DNA of 64,000 nucleotides from a virus. Both the position numbers and the translations under genes were made by a program. The DNA lies in the IMG/VR virus record IMGVR_UViG_3300044979_000007, positions 1 through 64,000 of that record; one strand, given 5' to 3'. This document shows positions 50,972 through 62,057 of the stretch, piece by piece; the stretch's first letter is position 1; each line of letters begins with the position of its first letter. The notes beneath the pieces are model-generated. The model was given only the letters and a program-made list of their open reading frames with translations, did no database searches and was not told where the DNA came from.

Positions 50972-51472
50972 ATGCCTCTAGTGCCTTCGTTTTCGGTGAC
51001 CCCTTTAGGAAATGGATCATCTTTCGTAATAACTGACACATCTACAGGGTCAGACGGGGCTATTACCGACAGACAAATTTTGATTTATACAGCTTCGAAT
51101 GCTTTACTGGTTCCGGCCATAGATTTCCAGCTTTCTGCCGGAAATTCCATAACAATATCGCCGTTAACTACAGATATCGCCGTAGCTATTGTATTGAATT
51201 GGAATAATAGTTCTGGCGCTGCTATTTATACGTACAACCTTATTTTCGCTTTTGTTCAATTCGGGCTTCTTTTCCTGCAATCCCTTACGCAAACTCAAAT
51301 CTCTAATCCAAATATAGTCAACGATCAAAACTGGATCAGTCAAAAACTAGGGATTTTCTTGGAGATTCAAAGCGCATTGAATGCAATAAACGTAGGTCAA
51401 AGTGTGGCCGCAGCCCAATCCTGTATTTTGAGATATAACCAGACTATTGCGAACCAAAACACTATATTCTAA
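50972..51472 (+). CDS. virion beta-rich protein (166 aa)
   Basis: The protein is Thr/Ser/Asn-rich with beta-sandwich-like strands ('LGNGSSFVITDTSTGSDGAI', 'ITISPLTTDIAVAIVLNWNN') and a helical end. It abuts the next gene (ATG overlap at 51472), so they are expressed together. A small tail or fibre-associated role is likely. No family recognised. Confidence 0.45.
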   Translation: MPLVPSFSVTPLGNGSSFVITDTSTGSDGAITDRQILIYTASNALLVPAIDFQLSAGNSITISPLTTDIAVAIVLNWNNSSGAAIYTYNLIFAFVQFGLLFLQSLTQTQISNPNIVNDQNWISQKLGIFLEIQSALNAINVGQSVAAAQSCILRYNQTIANQNTIF

Positions 51473-52344
51473 TGGCATCGCAATTCACTATCAGCCAGAT
51501 AATCGAATACCAGGAGGTCAGTCAATATCTCGCAGCAAATGACAAGTCTTCATTAATGCAATTGCAAAGCGGATCATACATTGGCATACTGCCACAACTT
51601 TTGTATATGGAGGGGGTTCTTTTACAGAACCTAAATAGTCTCAATCCTGGCAGCCCAACACTAAGGGGGGCGGCCGAATATGTCTTATCGCTTTGCGGTA
51701 AATACTTATCACAAGCTATCCAGACGATCAACAATCTAGCAGGCTCAAAGCCAGTTATTACAGGGCCCAGCAATGAAGCTACCACGGTTGGTGGATCGGC
51801 CACTTTCACTGTCAGCGTTACGTCTTCAACTCCAGTTGTAATTCAATGGCTTTTGAATGGTGTACCGACAGGAACATTTGGAAGTACACTTATTGTTTCA
51901 AATGCTCAATTATCTCAAAACGGAAATCTTTATTCAGTGCAAGCAACTAATCTCGCTGGTGTAGTTACCAGCAATCAAGCAACTTTGACAGTAACAGCCG
52001 GACTGACCGGCCAATTTTATCAAGGCAGCACAGATTATTCGGCAGCATTGGAAGGCGGTACGGACAACGTGTCCTACTTGGGAACCTTCCCTATAACGAC
52101 AGGCCAACCGTTTACGGTTACATTCCCCGATCTTGTATCAACCGAATACCTAGTAGTAAAATATCCGGCGACTGAGCCAACGAAAACAAGTTATCTGAAC
52201 CCGCCGCCAAGTGGACCAGACACGGGGCCGGTACCAAATTTGGCATTGAATACGACAACTATTGGAGCTTATAAATATATATTCAGTAGGACAGGAGTAC
52301 CATTTGGTGTTAACGCAGTAAACGGTAAAATTCAATTCAGCTAG
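51472..52344 (+). CDS. Ig-like domain virion protein (290 aa)
   Basis: The protein has a helical N-terminal third ('QLLYMEGVLLQNLNSLNPGS') and an Ig-like domain in the middle ('PSNEATTVGGSATFTVSVTS', 'TPVVIQWLLNGVPTGTF'), then another beta-rich region. Ig-like domains commonly help phage virions hold on to cell-surface glycans. It lies just before the tail fibre gene, which supports an adhesin or baseplate role. Confidence 0.6.
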   Translation: MASQFTISQIIEYQEVSQYLAANDKSSLMQLQSGSYIGILPQLLYMEGVLLQNLNSLNPGSPTLRGAAEYVLSLCGKYLSQAIQTINNLAGSKPVITGPSNEATTVGGSATFTVSVTSSTPVVIQWLLNGVPTGTFGSTLIVSNAQLSQNGNLYSVQATNLAGVVTSNQATLTVTAGLTGQFYQGSTDYSAALEGGTDNVSYLGTFPITTGQPFTVTFPDLVSTEYLVVKYPATEPTKTSYLNPPPSGPDTGPVPNLALNTTTIGAYKYIFSRTGVPFGVNAVNGKIQFS

Positions 52345-52358
52345 AAAAAACAAACGAT

Positions 52359-55300
52359 ATGAACAAAGGTCAGCGGGTGGCCCTACCAAATAGATATTGG
52401 TCAGCCATCCTGTTAATCCTAATATTATTCTCTTTAAGGGGGTACGGTCAGACGTATAACCCGTCTATTCATGTCGTTGTTAACGATGCGATTTCCCCGG
52501 CACAGGCAACGCCAACCGATAGTCGTAGTATGTTCTATGACGCCACCAATTTCGTTTATAGGCCGTACCAATCAACCAGCGAGGTTTTAAGCTACCTGAA
52601 TCTTTCAAAGTATAGAACCGGAAATTTTCTTATTGTCATTGACAGCGGCGGAACGTTGCAGAGCAACGGGACGTTTCTGAATGGTACGAATACCATTTGG
52701 ATGTTCCGGGATAGTACAACCAATTCTGCGTTAATAAAATTGAATATATTTAATACTGGTGCATGTTCGGGTTGTTTGTTGGCTTCGAATAACTTGTCTG
52801 ATTTGGCAAATGCCGGTACCGCCCGATCCAACCTAGGATTAGGATCAATGGCTACGCAAACCACTACTGCTATAGGGTCTGATGTGGTAGGTACATGGCC
52901 GGGAGCGTTGACAGTAGCTAAATTCAACGGACAATTACCATCTTATTACCTTAACTATGCCAATCTTACCAACCCCCCTCCCGGATTAAGTCTTACCACC
53001 ACCGGAACTTCCGGGGCGGCTACTTACAATTCAACAACAGGCGTTTTAAACATTCCAAACTATACCGGAGGCGGCGGAAGTTGCTTAAACTGTAATGCGG
53101 ATACAATCGGAAACATACCATTAAACTTTGTTAGCTTCTGTAACAACTGCGTATTAACGTTAGATAGTACGGCTGGGTATGCGTATTGGGCACCGTCTAC
53201 TGGCGGGACAGCTTCTTTGCCTCCAAATGGAGGAAGTGGTTTTAGAATTTATTCTCCCCAAATTCCAGCCATTCGCTCACTAGTTTGCGCATCTGGATGT
53301 ACGATTGATTCAACGAGCAATACAGGATCGTTAACGTTTACTGTTACCACCAGCGGGGTCGGGACGGTTACCAATTTTTCGGCGGTCAATATCACCGGGT
53401 TTGCAACTCAGGGCGTAACGAATGCAACTACCACCCCACAGCTTACTTACACTCTTATTAACGCACCTGCCTACAATGTTTGGGGAAACAATACATCCTC
53501 TCCGGGGGCACCTGCCTATTTTGCCCCCAACTTGACGATATTAAACCAATGGGCCAGCGGGTCAATAGCTCTTTTGGGAGCTACGCAAACCTTTACAGGG
53601 TCAAACACATTTAATGGGGGGATATTCTTAGGATCATCAGTTGGGTTCTCGGCGGATAACACGTATAATATAGGGTCTACCTTAGATGGAGCAGCCAATA
53701 TATATTCCAGAAATTTACTGTCAACGTCTAATTTACTATTGGGCGCAGGGGCCTCAAGTTCCATAGCTTTTGATATCAATGGCGTCACTAACGCGCAATT
53801 ACTCAGTACCGGCCAATTGAATCTTACGAAGTATACTACACCTACTTCATTTACGGGTACGGCTACCTCAGTCTTAGAAGTTGACGCTTCCGGAAACATC
53901 ATACAAGGGCCTATAACGTATAACCTGTATGCGGTGGAAGGTACATCTCCGATAGGAACACATGGAGATTCGGTACAATTGGGAGGATCGTTGGGGACAT
54001 TGTTTCAGCCGGATACTATTTTCACGGCAGGTCAACCTTTTTATATTACCGGACTACCCAGCAAAGCAACGGCCCTTACTACTGACAGCGTTTTGATTGA
54101 AACAATAGCAGGACAGTTGTATAAATTGCCTGTTCCTTCTGGCGGGGGCGGTGGATTGACCTCCTTCACTTCTCCGAACAGCACTATAACCATAGGTGGA
54201 ACCCTGACAGCGCCAACCGTAGATATCAACTTGGCACATGCGAATACATGGAGTGCCCTTCAAACACTTACCGGTGGGTTGGCCATGACCAGCAACATCA
54301 CCTTCACCGCTACCAACACTTATAGCATAGGAACCCTATCAGATGAAGCATCACAAGTCTATACCCAAAATATATCAGCCAATGGAGGATTAGCACTAAG
54401 CGCAGGGTCTACCAATAATATTACATTAGCGTTTAATGGAACACCAGAAGCAGTTTTAAGTCATACTGGTCAGCTTCAATTGAATAGTTATGGGGTCGGA
54501 ACGTTTACGGGAACGACGGCCTATTATCTGGCAGTAACATCAGCAGGTCAACTTATCGAAAGTAGCGGAAGCGGCGGCGGTTCGCCTGGTGGTAGTAATA
54601 CAGACGTTCAGTTTAACAACTCAGGAGCTTTTGGCGGGGCTGCTGGAATGACTTGGAACGGCTCTGTCTTCACAGCCACGGCCATTACTTCAACGGGAGA
54701 TGCAACGATTAACGGAGTGGATGCCGGTTTGGGTAAAGGCGCTCTTGCCCACAATACCGTATTCGGTGTAGGAGTATTTAACGCTACCCCCACCGGAGAT
54801 TATAATACGTTCTTTGGGTATGACGCCGGATATGGTAACACTTCTGGAACTGGAAATATTGGAATAGGACCGCTCGTATTAAGCAGCAATGCAACTGGAA
54901 CATACAATGTTGGTATAGGGTATCAGGCTGCCAGGAATGTAACCGGAAGTTTCATTGTGGCCATAGGAGATCAGGCATTGAGTGCATATGTCAGCGGCAA
55001 CGACGCAACCGCTGTAGGCGCATTGTCACAAGTTAACGCTACCGGATATGGAAATACTTCACTCGGTAAATGGTCGTTGTCTCTTTTGACAACTGGAACA
55101 TGGAATACAGGAGTAGGACTTGGGGCTGGATCGGGGGATAGCACTGGTGTTGACAACTGGTGGGGAGCATATTTGGCAGGCGATCTCGCCTCAACTGGAT
55201 CATGGAATACCGTCACCGGTGCGTATGCTGTCCAACAACAGGCACATCCATTCTATAATACTGATTACGGTTTTGAAGCAGGTGGGCAAAATTCATCAAT

Positions 55301-57491
55301 CAGCGACACTGCCGCGATATTGATAGGTTGGCAACCATTCGGGGCCAGCGGACAAACGATGAACCGAAAGGCTACGATAGCTATTGGTAATAATATCGGG
55401 TATGCCCAGAACGCTCATTGGTATGAAGATATTTTACTTTCAGATAGCCTTAATGCCCCATCATCAGATACATTTGTTTATAATGTAATAGCCATAGGTC
55501 ATAATATCACCCTCCCCTCCGCTGCTTCGAATCTAGCTATTTTCGGGACACAGACACAGCAAATTTTACTTGGGAATGGCGGTGTGACGACTACGGTCAT
55601 GAATGCCTTTCCGAATATAGCCGGAGGAATTGTTTATAATACGACCACCGGTGGTTACTACTTTAATAATGGGTCAGGCTGGATAGCTTTTTCTTCTGGC
55701 GGAGGTGGGGGAGTAACAACAGTAGGGGCATACAACGGCGGAACGGCAAATTCAAATGGCCTTTATATCAGCGGGACCAACATATATGCCCAACCAGCAT
55801 CTACGACCAACCCTGGGATGGTCAATGCCTCCGGTGCGCAGACGCTTGGTATTACTATGACCCTGAACACCGATGCGACCATCCACGGCGTAAAAATTGG
55901 TACTGGGGTTGGGAGTGGCTCCGGAAATACTGCCACAGGAAACGGAGCGATGAGCACTGCAAGCACCGGAACTGGCAATACCGCAGATGGATTTGATGTT
56001 CTTTATAATTACAACGGGAGCGGCATTGGAGCCAATACAGGAGTAGGATATGAGGCGGCGATAAATGTTACTTCTGGTCAATACAACACCTTCCTAGGGT
56101 ATCAGGCTGGGGACATAGTTTATACCGGCATCGGCAACACGGTGGTAGGAGCATCAGCCCAGTTCGGCAATAATACCAATCAAGCCGTCAGTTATGTAAC
56201 AGCAGTCGGTTACAACGCTCTTAATGCCAATTATGCAAATTATAATACCGCATTCGGATATGATGTTTTGGAACTGAACACAACTGGCACTTATAACGTA
56301 GGGTTCGCTCCAGGCGCTTTGGCCAACAACACAACCGGAAGCTACAATTATGGTGGTGGCGTCAATGCGGGCAATTCTCTTGTTTCCGGTAGTTATGAAT
56401 TTTTAATGGGTCCGTGGGTGAATTCGGCCACAACGACCGAAAGCGACACGGGCAGAATCCTGAATGGGATACTGATGACAGGATTGTTTTCTCCAACTGC
56501 TTTATACAGCACACCGGTGACTGGTTTTGAAGTAGGCATTGCGATGTATCCTACATCAACGCTGACGGTCGGCATTTCGCCGTACATGGGTACTTTAGGA
56601 ACTCAATTGGTCGCCGCCGCCAAGACATCAAACGATGCGGTTACTTCAGGAAGTGGAACCGTCCCCGACATGGCGGCGGATGTGTTTAATGCCCCAACAT
56701 TCAGTGCCACTAATACAGGCATCACCTATACAAATGGGTCTACTGTCTACATTTCAGGGGCACCATCGAACGGCACTAATGTAACCATCACAAACCCATT
56801 TGCACTTAAAGTAGCGTCAGGAGCCAGCGATTTTGCAGGTCAGGTATTTGTGGCTAATCCGTCTTCCGGGAGTATGACGTGGAATCCCAATAGCGGTACG
56901 GGGTTATCTCAAGGAGCGTTTAGCATTAAAAATATAACCTACAATGATGCCACTACTGCCGCCAGCGGGACAGTGACAAACGCTTTTGCGAATAGTGTAG
57001 CTACTCCTACTTTTTCAGCTACCAATACCGGCGTTGTGTACACTAACGCCTTCACTTTCTATATAAATGGTGCCCCGAGTGTAGGCACCAATATAATTAC
57101 AACAAACGGGTATGCTCTAGGCGTAAATGGCCCGGCTATTTTCCAAACTCAATTATCTACCAAAAGCGAAGCCATTTATAACTGGCAAACAGTAACAACT
57201 GGCACCACATCTACAGTTGGTAACAATCAAACAAACTGGCTCCTTAATTTAAGCACTCTAGCTACCACGTTTACGGTTACCCTCCCTTCCGCACCTGTTG
57301 ATGGGCAGTTAGTAAAATTATTCTTTGGCGGGACAATCTCAGGCGGGTCTACCGTAGTAACAGCCCTAACCGTTTCAGCCAACAGTGGTCAAACAATTAC
57401 TCAGTCAGCAGTCCCCACAACAGCTTTAAGCGGTAATTGCTATATCTATCAATACAATCTGGCATTAGCAAGCTGGTATCGTCAACAGTGA
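52359..57491 (+). CDS. tail fibre with signal peptide and repeated head-like motifs
   Basis: The 1710-residue protein begins with an apparent signal peptide (hydrophobic span about residues 14-30, then GYGQTYN with Gln at +1). The rest is a beta-rich fibre: the phage-fibre motif 'DVQFNNSGAFGGAAGMTWNG', repeated YadA-head-like NT-x-G units (about 814-900 and 1188-1275), and two C-terminal repeats (FSATNTG, YINGAPS). Fibres recognise host glycans. Why a virion protein should carry a Sec signal is unexplained. Its stop overlaps the next start. Confidence 0.7.
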   Translation: MNKGQRVALPNRYWSAILLILILFSLRGYGQTYNPSIHVVVNDAISPAQATPTDSRSMFYDATNFVYRPYQSTSEVLSYLNLSKYRTGNFLIVIDSGGTLQSNGTFLNGTNTIWMFRDSTTNSALIKLNIFNTGACSGCLLASNNLSDLANAGTARSNLGLGSMATQTTTAIGSDVVGTWPGALTVAKFNGQLPSYYLNYANLTNPPPGLSLTTTGTSGAATYNSTTGVLNIPNYTGGGGSCLNCNADTIGNIPLNFVSFCNNCVLTLDSTAGYAYWAPSTGGTASLPPNGGSGFRIYSPQIPAIRSLVCASGCTIDSTSNTGSLTFTVTTSGVGTVTNFSAVNITGFATQGVTNATTTPQLTYTLINAPAYNVWGNNTSSPGAPAYFAPNLTILNQWASGSIALLGATQTFTGSNTFNGGIFLGSSVGFSADNTYNIGSTLDGAANIYSRNLLSTSNLLLGAGASSSIAFDINGVTNAQLLSTGQLNLTKYTTPTSFTGTATSVLEVDASGNIIQGPITYNLYAVEGTSPIGTHGDSVQLGGSLGTLFQPDTIFTAGQPFYITGLPSKATALTTDSVLIETIAGQLYKLPVPSGGGGGLTSFTSPNSTITIGGTLTAPTVDINLAHANTWSALQTLTGGLAMTSNITFTATNTYSIGTLSDEASQVYTQNISANGGLALSAGSTNNITLAFNGTPEAVLSHTGQLQLNSYGVGTFTGTTAYYLAVTSAGQLIESSGSGGGSPGGSNTDVQFNNSGAFGGAAGMTWNGSVFTATAITSTGDATINGVDAGLGKGALAHNTVFGVGVFNATPTGDYNTFFGYDAGYGNTSGTGNIGIGPLVLSSNATGTYNVGIGYQAARNVTGSFIVAIGDQALSAYVSGNDATAVGALSQVNATGYGNTSLGKWSLSLLTTGTWNTGVGLGAGSGDSTGVDNWWGAYLAGDLASTGSWNTVTGAYAVQQQAHPFYNTDYGFEAGGQNSSISDTAAILIGWQPFGASGQTMNRKATIAIGNNIGYAQNAHWYEDILLSDSLNAPSSDTFVYNVIAIGHNITLPSAASNLAIFGTQTQQILLGNGGVTTTVMNAFPNIAGGIVYNTTTGGYYFNNGSGWIAFSSGGGGGVTTVGAYNGGTANSNGLYISGTNIYAQPASTTNPGMVNASGAQTLGITMTLNTDATIHGVKIGTGVGSGSGNTATGNGAMSTASTGTGNTADGFDVLYNYNGSGIGANTGVGYEAAINVTSGQYNTFLGYQAGDIVYTGIGNTVVGASAQFGNNTNQAVSYVTAVGYNALNANYANYNTAFGYDVLELNTTGTYNVGFAPGALANNTTGSYNYGGGVNAGNSLVSGSYEFLMGPWVNSATTTESDTGRILNGILMTGLFSPTALYSTPVTGFEVGIAMYPTSTLTVGISPYMGTLGTQLVAAAKTSNDAVTSGSGTVPDMAADVFNAPTFSATNTGITYTNGSTVYISGAPSNGTNVTITNPFALKVASGASDFAGQVFVANPSSGSMTWNPNSGTGLSQGAFSIKNITYNDATTAASGTVTNAFANSVATPTFSATNTGVVYTNAFTFYINGAPSVGTNIITTNGYALGVNGPAIFQTQLSTKSEAIYNWQTVTTGTTSTVGNNQTNWLLNLSTLATTFTVTLPSAPVDGQLVKLFFGGTISGGSTVVTALTVSANSGQTITQSAVPTTALSGNCYIYQYNLALASWYRQQ

Positions 57492-60400
57492 AGAAACTTT
57501 TAGTCATATTATTTTTTATCCTCCCCTTCCTTGTACATGGGCAGCAGCTAAACAGGGATCAGTGGGGTAATCAATTATATATTGTTCCTGTATGGGAAGG
57601 GTGGTGTGAATACTTGAATACCTACATCCGGTCGTCAGATTCGACCTGGTGGGCGGGTGGTAATGATATTGCTCTGCGTGGTTTGGGGTCGGCTACCGCT
57701 CCACAAGCGGTTCCTACAGCCGTGCCGGTTGCCGGTATAAAATTCATTCAGATTAGCAACGGATTGCATGACAATTTTGCGATTTCTTCTATAGCGGACA
57801 CCTCTTTTGGGTATGAGATAGGGGCCAACAATTACGGACAGCGAGGAGACGGGACAACCAACACACAAACCACGGCCTATAAGCTCCGTTACGATAGTTC
57901 CGGCAATCTGTTTGATAGTCTGAAGATCATTGCCGGAGGTTGGCAGGCGGCAAATAACGCCCCCTTTTATGCCGCCGTCAAAAACAACGGAAGCGTTTGG
58001 ATGTGGGGTTATTTGGCCAGTGGTGGGGCTGGTAATCAATCGGCAGGGGGCACCTTAAAAAAGCCTATATCCGTTACTTTGGCCGGGGGTAAAATAGCAG
58101 AGTTTATTCAATGTAACGACGACTGCGCGGTTCTATGTTCCGACAGCACAGTACAGACATGGGGGAATGACAATAGCTATGCCTCAAATCTTGGTAGAAC
58201 TTATTCAGGAACCGGAAACCGATCCCCCACTGATATAGGTCTATCTCACATCGTTTCCATTGCCGTAGGATACGGGTTTAATTATGCGATTGATGTTAGT
58301 GGTCATGTACACTTCTGGGGGCAATTCGAGGCTTATGGTGGGTATGGCGCAACAAGTGGAACGGCAACCACTCCTATCGATATTACAACGGCCCTTGCAT
58401 TGTCTGCAACCCCTAAGAAGATTGTCTGCAACCACAACGCAACGATGGGATTACTCTCGAATGGCGAAGTGGTTAGCTGGGGTGGTATCCCAACGGGCTC
58501 AACCGCTCAGGGAGTTGATTTTAACTGGCCAGCTTATACCACACCTGCCAGCGGAACCAACCCTTATAATGGAACAGTTCCGAGCCCTTGGAATTGGTAC
58601 CTCGAATATTTCAATAACAGCAGTGCAGACTTTACCGATTACACCGTTCAAGTCAAACAGGTAGCTCCGGGTAAGAGCAATTTCGTTCAGATATTCGGCG
58701 GTCAATTATACGATTTTGATTTTGCTTGCGAAGATTCCACTGGGCAATTCTACCAAGCAGGCCGAAATAAAGGAGCGGTCATTGCCAACGGAACCTATGC
58801 GGCTGACACCCTAAGTTCTACGATTGAAGCCGATTTTCCAGTTAGCTGGGATCAAATATATTTAGTGCTAACCAATCCATTCAACGTCACAGTGGTTCAG
58901 GAAGTAACAAGTCCATATTGCGTCCTCAATCCTTCGACAGCGCCTTGTCCAAATTACACGATTCCAACGCGGACACACCCACATGCGTCAGTTACTTCAT
59001 TCACAACAGCACCTGGCAGAGTTGTTCTTAATGGAAGCGCCTCTACTGCTTATTACTTCAACAATAGGCTATGGACGCAATTGACAGGCCCGGCAACAAC
59101 GCAAATGGCCATTCAAACCTCACCAACCGATACGGTAATACTCATAACACCCGGTACATACACATATAAATATAAAATAACCGATGACGTTTGGCAATCT
59201 GATTCAGCCGTCTCAACCATAATCGTATCTGCCGTAGCACAAACAGGGTTTTATTTCGCAGATACGGCTACCGGGACAGGATGCACTTTAGCATGGCCGT
59301 GCCCACCTTCTCTATTTAATTCAGTATACGCCACAGAAAGTGGTGGTGATACCAATTACCTAAAGCGGGGTGATGTCTTCCCGATTGAAATGGTTGCCAA
59401 TTCATCCGGATCATCTGGTAATCCCATTGTAACAAGACCCTACGGAACAGGACCGGAACCCATCATAGGAGGGATGACTACCCAAACAGGGTGGACCAAT
59501 ATCGGGAGTAACGTTTGGCAGGTAGCTTACACGAGCGGAGTAATTCCTAATTTACTCGCCGCAAATGACACGCTATGGAATGTAGCCAGAACACCCAATT
59601 TCTTATCCGGATATCACATCGCTACCTCAACAACGAGTAATACAATTACCGACGCGGCGAATGCGGGAACGGTCTCTACCGGGGATAGTATTGTATATCG
59701 ACCAAATCCGTATACCTTCAATCATAGAAAAGTCAGCGGGGTAGCCGGGTCAGTCATCACCGTTAGTTCAAACTTCGGAACCATAGCAGGCGGGTTAGGG
59801 TGGTTCAAGTACAACACCTTACCAGATACGGCCTACGAATACAGAATGAACAGCGGAAATTTACAGGTGTATAGCGTCAACACGCCAACGAATATCACCA
59901 CGCCAACCGTTGACACCTGTTTACTCAGTGAAGGAACCTATCAGGAATGGGATAGTCTGCATTTCTCAGGCGGCAACAACGCTGGTATTATCTTAGCCTT
60001 CCAAGCCAATTCAGGAAATGTTTTCAAATGGGATACGGTAGATTATTGTTTCGATGCTTTTCAAATGCGGACACAAGGCGGCTGGTCACTCATCAACTGC
60101 CACATCCTTCACTGTGTTGATGGAGGCGTACAGAAACAAGGAAACAGCAACTACAACAACACCTATCTAAGCGATACTCTAATTGATATAGGTATGCGTC
60201 CGGGAATGGGTGGGGAAAATGGAGATCAAAACTATTCAGCTCTCGTGGCCGGTGACAGCGGATCGATTGTCAAGTACTGTGAGGTTTACCAAGCCGGATA
60301 CATTGGGATAGCCAATTATGGAAGCAGGTATAAATCAGATAGCAATTGGGTGAACTTCTTTTGTCAGGTGGCGGAAGATGGAGGCGGATTATACACGTAT

Positions 60401-61132
60401 CAAGCATCCGGAAGTGTGCCTTCTTACCGTCCTGAAAATGTCGGAGACGTTATATCCAATGGAGGAAGCTATTTAGCGCATAACGGCATGAACCCAACGC
60501 TAACGCCGGCAGCTTACGGCGTTTACAATGACAATTACAGCAGCAATATTTATAGTAACGGCGTGTCTGTGTATAACGTAAGTGCATCATCGTTCTTTTG
60601 TCACGGGCCTAACGACACTTTCATAAACTGCACAGCTTATGCATCAGGACTATCAGATCTTTACTTGTATGAGATATCCACCGGTCCTGTCATAACAGGT
60701 ACTTACGTGAAGCATAATGTTTTTGGATCAGGGACATGGAGTGTAGCTGCCGTTCGGTTTGCCACTGTTAACAACGACATCCCAACGATGGCCACATCCG
60801 ATAGTAACCAGGTGGCTGGATTCAATGGAGCGCCCAATCCATATTGGACATTTGCAACGTCCGGTGGTGATCCTGGAACTTTTAGAACGTTGGCAGGATG
60901 GACAGGATTAACAGGATATGACGCGCATACTACATATCAGACAGGAGTTTTAGGATTTAATTACAACGGGACATCATCTAATTCAACACAAAACCTGAAT
61001 AATCTATACAAAACTTTGAATGGCGCATTTAAATGGGGAAGTATTACCTTATCACCGTACACCTCTCAGGTATTGATAAATGTGGGGGTTGGTATTCAAA
61101 TACAAATTGGTAGTAAACTAAATGTTTTATAA
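57488..61132 (+). CDS. secreted RCC1/PKD-like/beta-helix protein, probable depolymerase
   Basis: The GTG at 57488 gives MKKLLVILFFILPFLVHGQQ, a signal peptide with Gln at +1; its TGA overlap with the previous stop suggests coupling. The 1214-residue protein has RCC1-like blades (about 50-425; YGQRGDGT, GSVWMWG), a PKD-like domain (about 497-580), then a right-handed beta-helix from about 587 (FYFADTATGTG, YLKRGDVFP). Beta-helix proteins are often polysaccharide lyases or depolymerases. RCC1 repeats in such a protein are unusual. Confidence 0.7.
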   Translation: MKKLLVILFFILPFLVHGQQLNRDQWGNQLYIVPVWEGWCEYLNTYIRSSDSTWWAGGNDIALRGLGSATAPQAVPTAVPVAGIKFIQISNGLHDNFAISSIADTSFGYEIGANNYGQRGDGTTNTQTTAYKLRYDSSGNLFDSLKIIAGGWQAANNAPFYAAVKNNGSVWMWGYLASGGAGNQSAGGTLKKPISVTLAGGKIAEFIQCNDDCAVLCSDSTVQTWGNDNSYASNLGRTYSGTGNRSPTDIGLSHIVSIAVGYGFNYAIDVSGHVHFWGQFEAYGGYGATSGTATTPIDITTALALSATPKKIVCNHNATMGLLSNGEVVSWGGIPTGSTAQGVDFNWPAYTTPASGTNPYNGTVPSPWNWYLEYFNNSSADFTDYTVQVKQVAPGKSNFVQIFGGQLYDFDFACEDSTGQFYQAGRNKGAVIANGTYAADTLSSTIEADFPVSWDQIYLVLTNPFNVTVVQEVTSPYCVLNPSTAPCPNYTIPTRTHPHASVTSFTTAPGRVVLNGSASTAYYFNNRLWTQLTGPATTQMAIQTSPTDTVILITPGTYTYKYKITDDVWQSDSAVSTIIVSAVAQTGFYFADTATGTGCTLAWPCPPSLFNSVYATESGGDTNYLKRGDVFPIEMVANSSGSSGNPIVTRPYGTGPEPIIGGMTTQTGWTNIGSNVWQVAYTSGVIPNLLAANDTLWNVARTPNFLSGYHIATSTTSNTITDAANAGTVSTGDSIVYRPNPYTFNHRKVSGVAGSVITVSSNFGTIAGGLGWFKYNTLPDTAYEYRMNSGNLQVYSVNTPTNITTPTVDTCLLSEGTYQEWDSLHFSGGNNAGIILAFQANSGNVFKWDTVDYCFDAFQMRTQGGWSLINCHILHCVDGGVQKQGNSNYNNTYLSDTLIDIGMRPGMGGENGDQNYSALVAGDSGSIVKYCEVYQAGYIGIANYGSRYKSDSNWVNFFCQVAEDGGGLYTYQASGSVPSYRPENVGDVISNGGSYLAHNGMNPTLTPAAYGVYNDNYSSNIYSNGVSVYNVSASSFFCHGPNDTFINCTAYASGLSDLYLYEISTGPVITGTYVKHNVFGSGTWSVAAVRFATVNNDIPTMATSDSNQVAGFNGAPNPYWTFATSGGDPGTFRTLAGWTGLTGYDAHTTYQTGVLGFNYNGTSSNSTQNLNNLYKTLNGAFKWGSITLSPYTSQVLINVGVGIQIQIGSKLNVL

Positions 61133-62055
61133 TGAGAAAATTATTCAGTCTTTTGGCATTTCTTCTGCCGTTGTCGATCTTCGCTCAGACAACGCCAGGC
61201 ATCACTGAGGTTACCCTTGGTGGGTATCAATTTTTGGAGCATATCCCACAAGCCTATAAAGCAGGACAGTTGGTTAATGTGTTGATTCAGGCACCTGGTA
61301 GTGGCGAAGTGGGTGGACCGATAGCTAAAGACACCATTAACGGACCATTCGCCTCGTGGGATGGACATCCGGGCGTAAAGGATACAACAGTCATGGACCC
61401 AAATCTGGTAGTACTGGCATGGAACCCCGGAACGTCTTATGTGGCCAATAGTCAGGTGGCCGGGGTTATCGCAGCGGTCAAATCCACGTTCAATGTTAAC
61501 AAAATTGCCGTGTCAGGACTTTCTGAAGGTTGTGGCGATTTTACCAATTGGGCGTATAGTTCCTATGCTAATTTTTCACAGATTGCAGCCTTTTTCTTAT
61601 TCAGTCCACAGCCAACACAAGCGGTAGCCTATGCCGGTCCTGGAACGCAGTGCCAATGGTTCTTGAAAGATTCCGCGTATTTTTATGCAGCTTGCGCCAC
61701 ACAAGACCCTGATGGATTTTATGGACCGGCACTATTGGAGTTTGACAGCATACAGGCAGAACATCCCTACCGGACCCCTGAATTTACCGCTATGTCCTGT
61801 TCGTGCCATTCATCCGCCGCATGGGGACAATTCTTCTCACCTTATTGGATCGATCCTGTTACTGGAAGGAATATTTATAACCAATTCATGTATGAATACC
61901 CTGTTGCTTCAGTTGGGCCGCCAGTTACTCCGCCTGTGACCAAATGCCCTGTGCAGCGCACCGCTATTGGATTTACCCTGACCTATGTAAACGGAGTTTT
62001 AACCACATTGGTAACCTATTCTGATTCGACTAGCGCACCTATCGTAGTGCCATAA
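61132..62055 (+). CDS. secreted alpha/beta-hydrolase (esterase-like)
   Basis: The 307-residue protein has a signal peptide (MRKLFSLLAFLLPLSIFAQT, Gln at +1) and a GLSEG nucleophile elbow with Ser131. His226 (SCSCHSSAAW) is a candidate catalytic His and an Asp around 192-194 could complete the triad. Families such as PHB-depolymerase-like esterases have this form. It could remove acetyl groups from a host capsule, working with the preceding depolymerase. The two genes share one base (stop/start at 61132). Confidence 0.7.
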   Translation: MRKLFSLLAFLLPLSIFAQTTPGITEVTLGGYQFLEHIPQAYKAGQLVNVLIQAPGSGEVGGPIAKDTINGPFASWDGHPGVKDTTVMDPNLVVLAWNPGTSYVANSQVAGVIAAVKSTFNVNKIAVSGLSEGCGDFTNWAYSSYANFSQIAAFFLFSPQPTQAVAYAGPGTQCQWFLKDSAYFYAACATQDPDGFYGPALLEFDSIQAEHPYRTPEFTAMSCSCHSSAAWGQFFSPYWIDPVTGRNIYNQFMYEYPVASVGPPVTPPVTKCPVQRTAIGFTLTYVNGVLTTLVTYSDSTSAPIVVP

Positions 62056-62057
62056 AA

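Noticed and set aside
52359-57491. Several long minus-strand open frames inside the tail fibre
   Set aside because: They mirror the repetitive Thr/Gly/Asn composition of the fibre gene and have no supporting start context.
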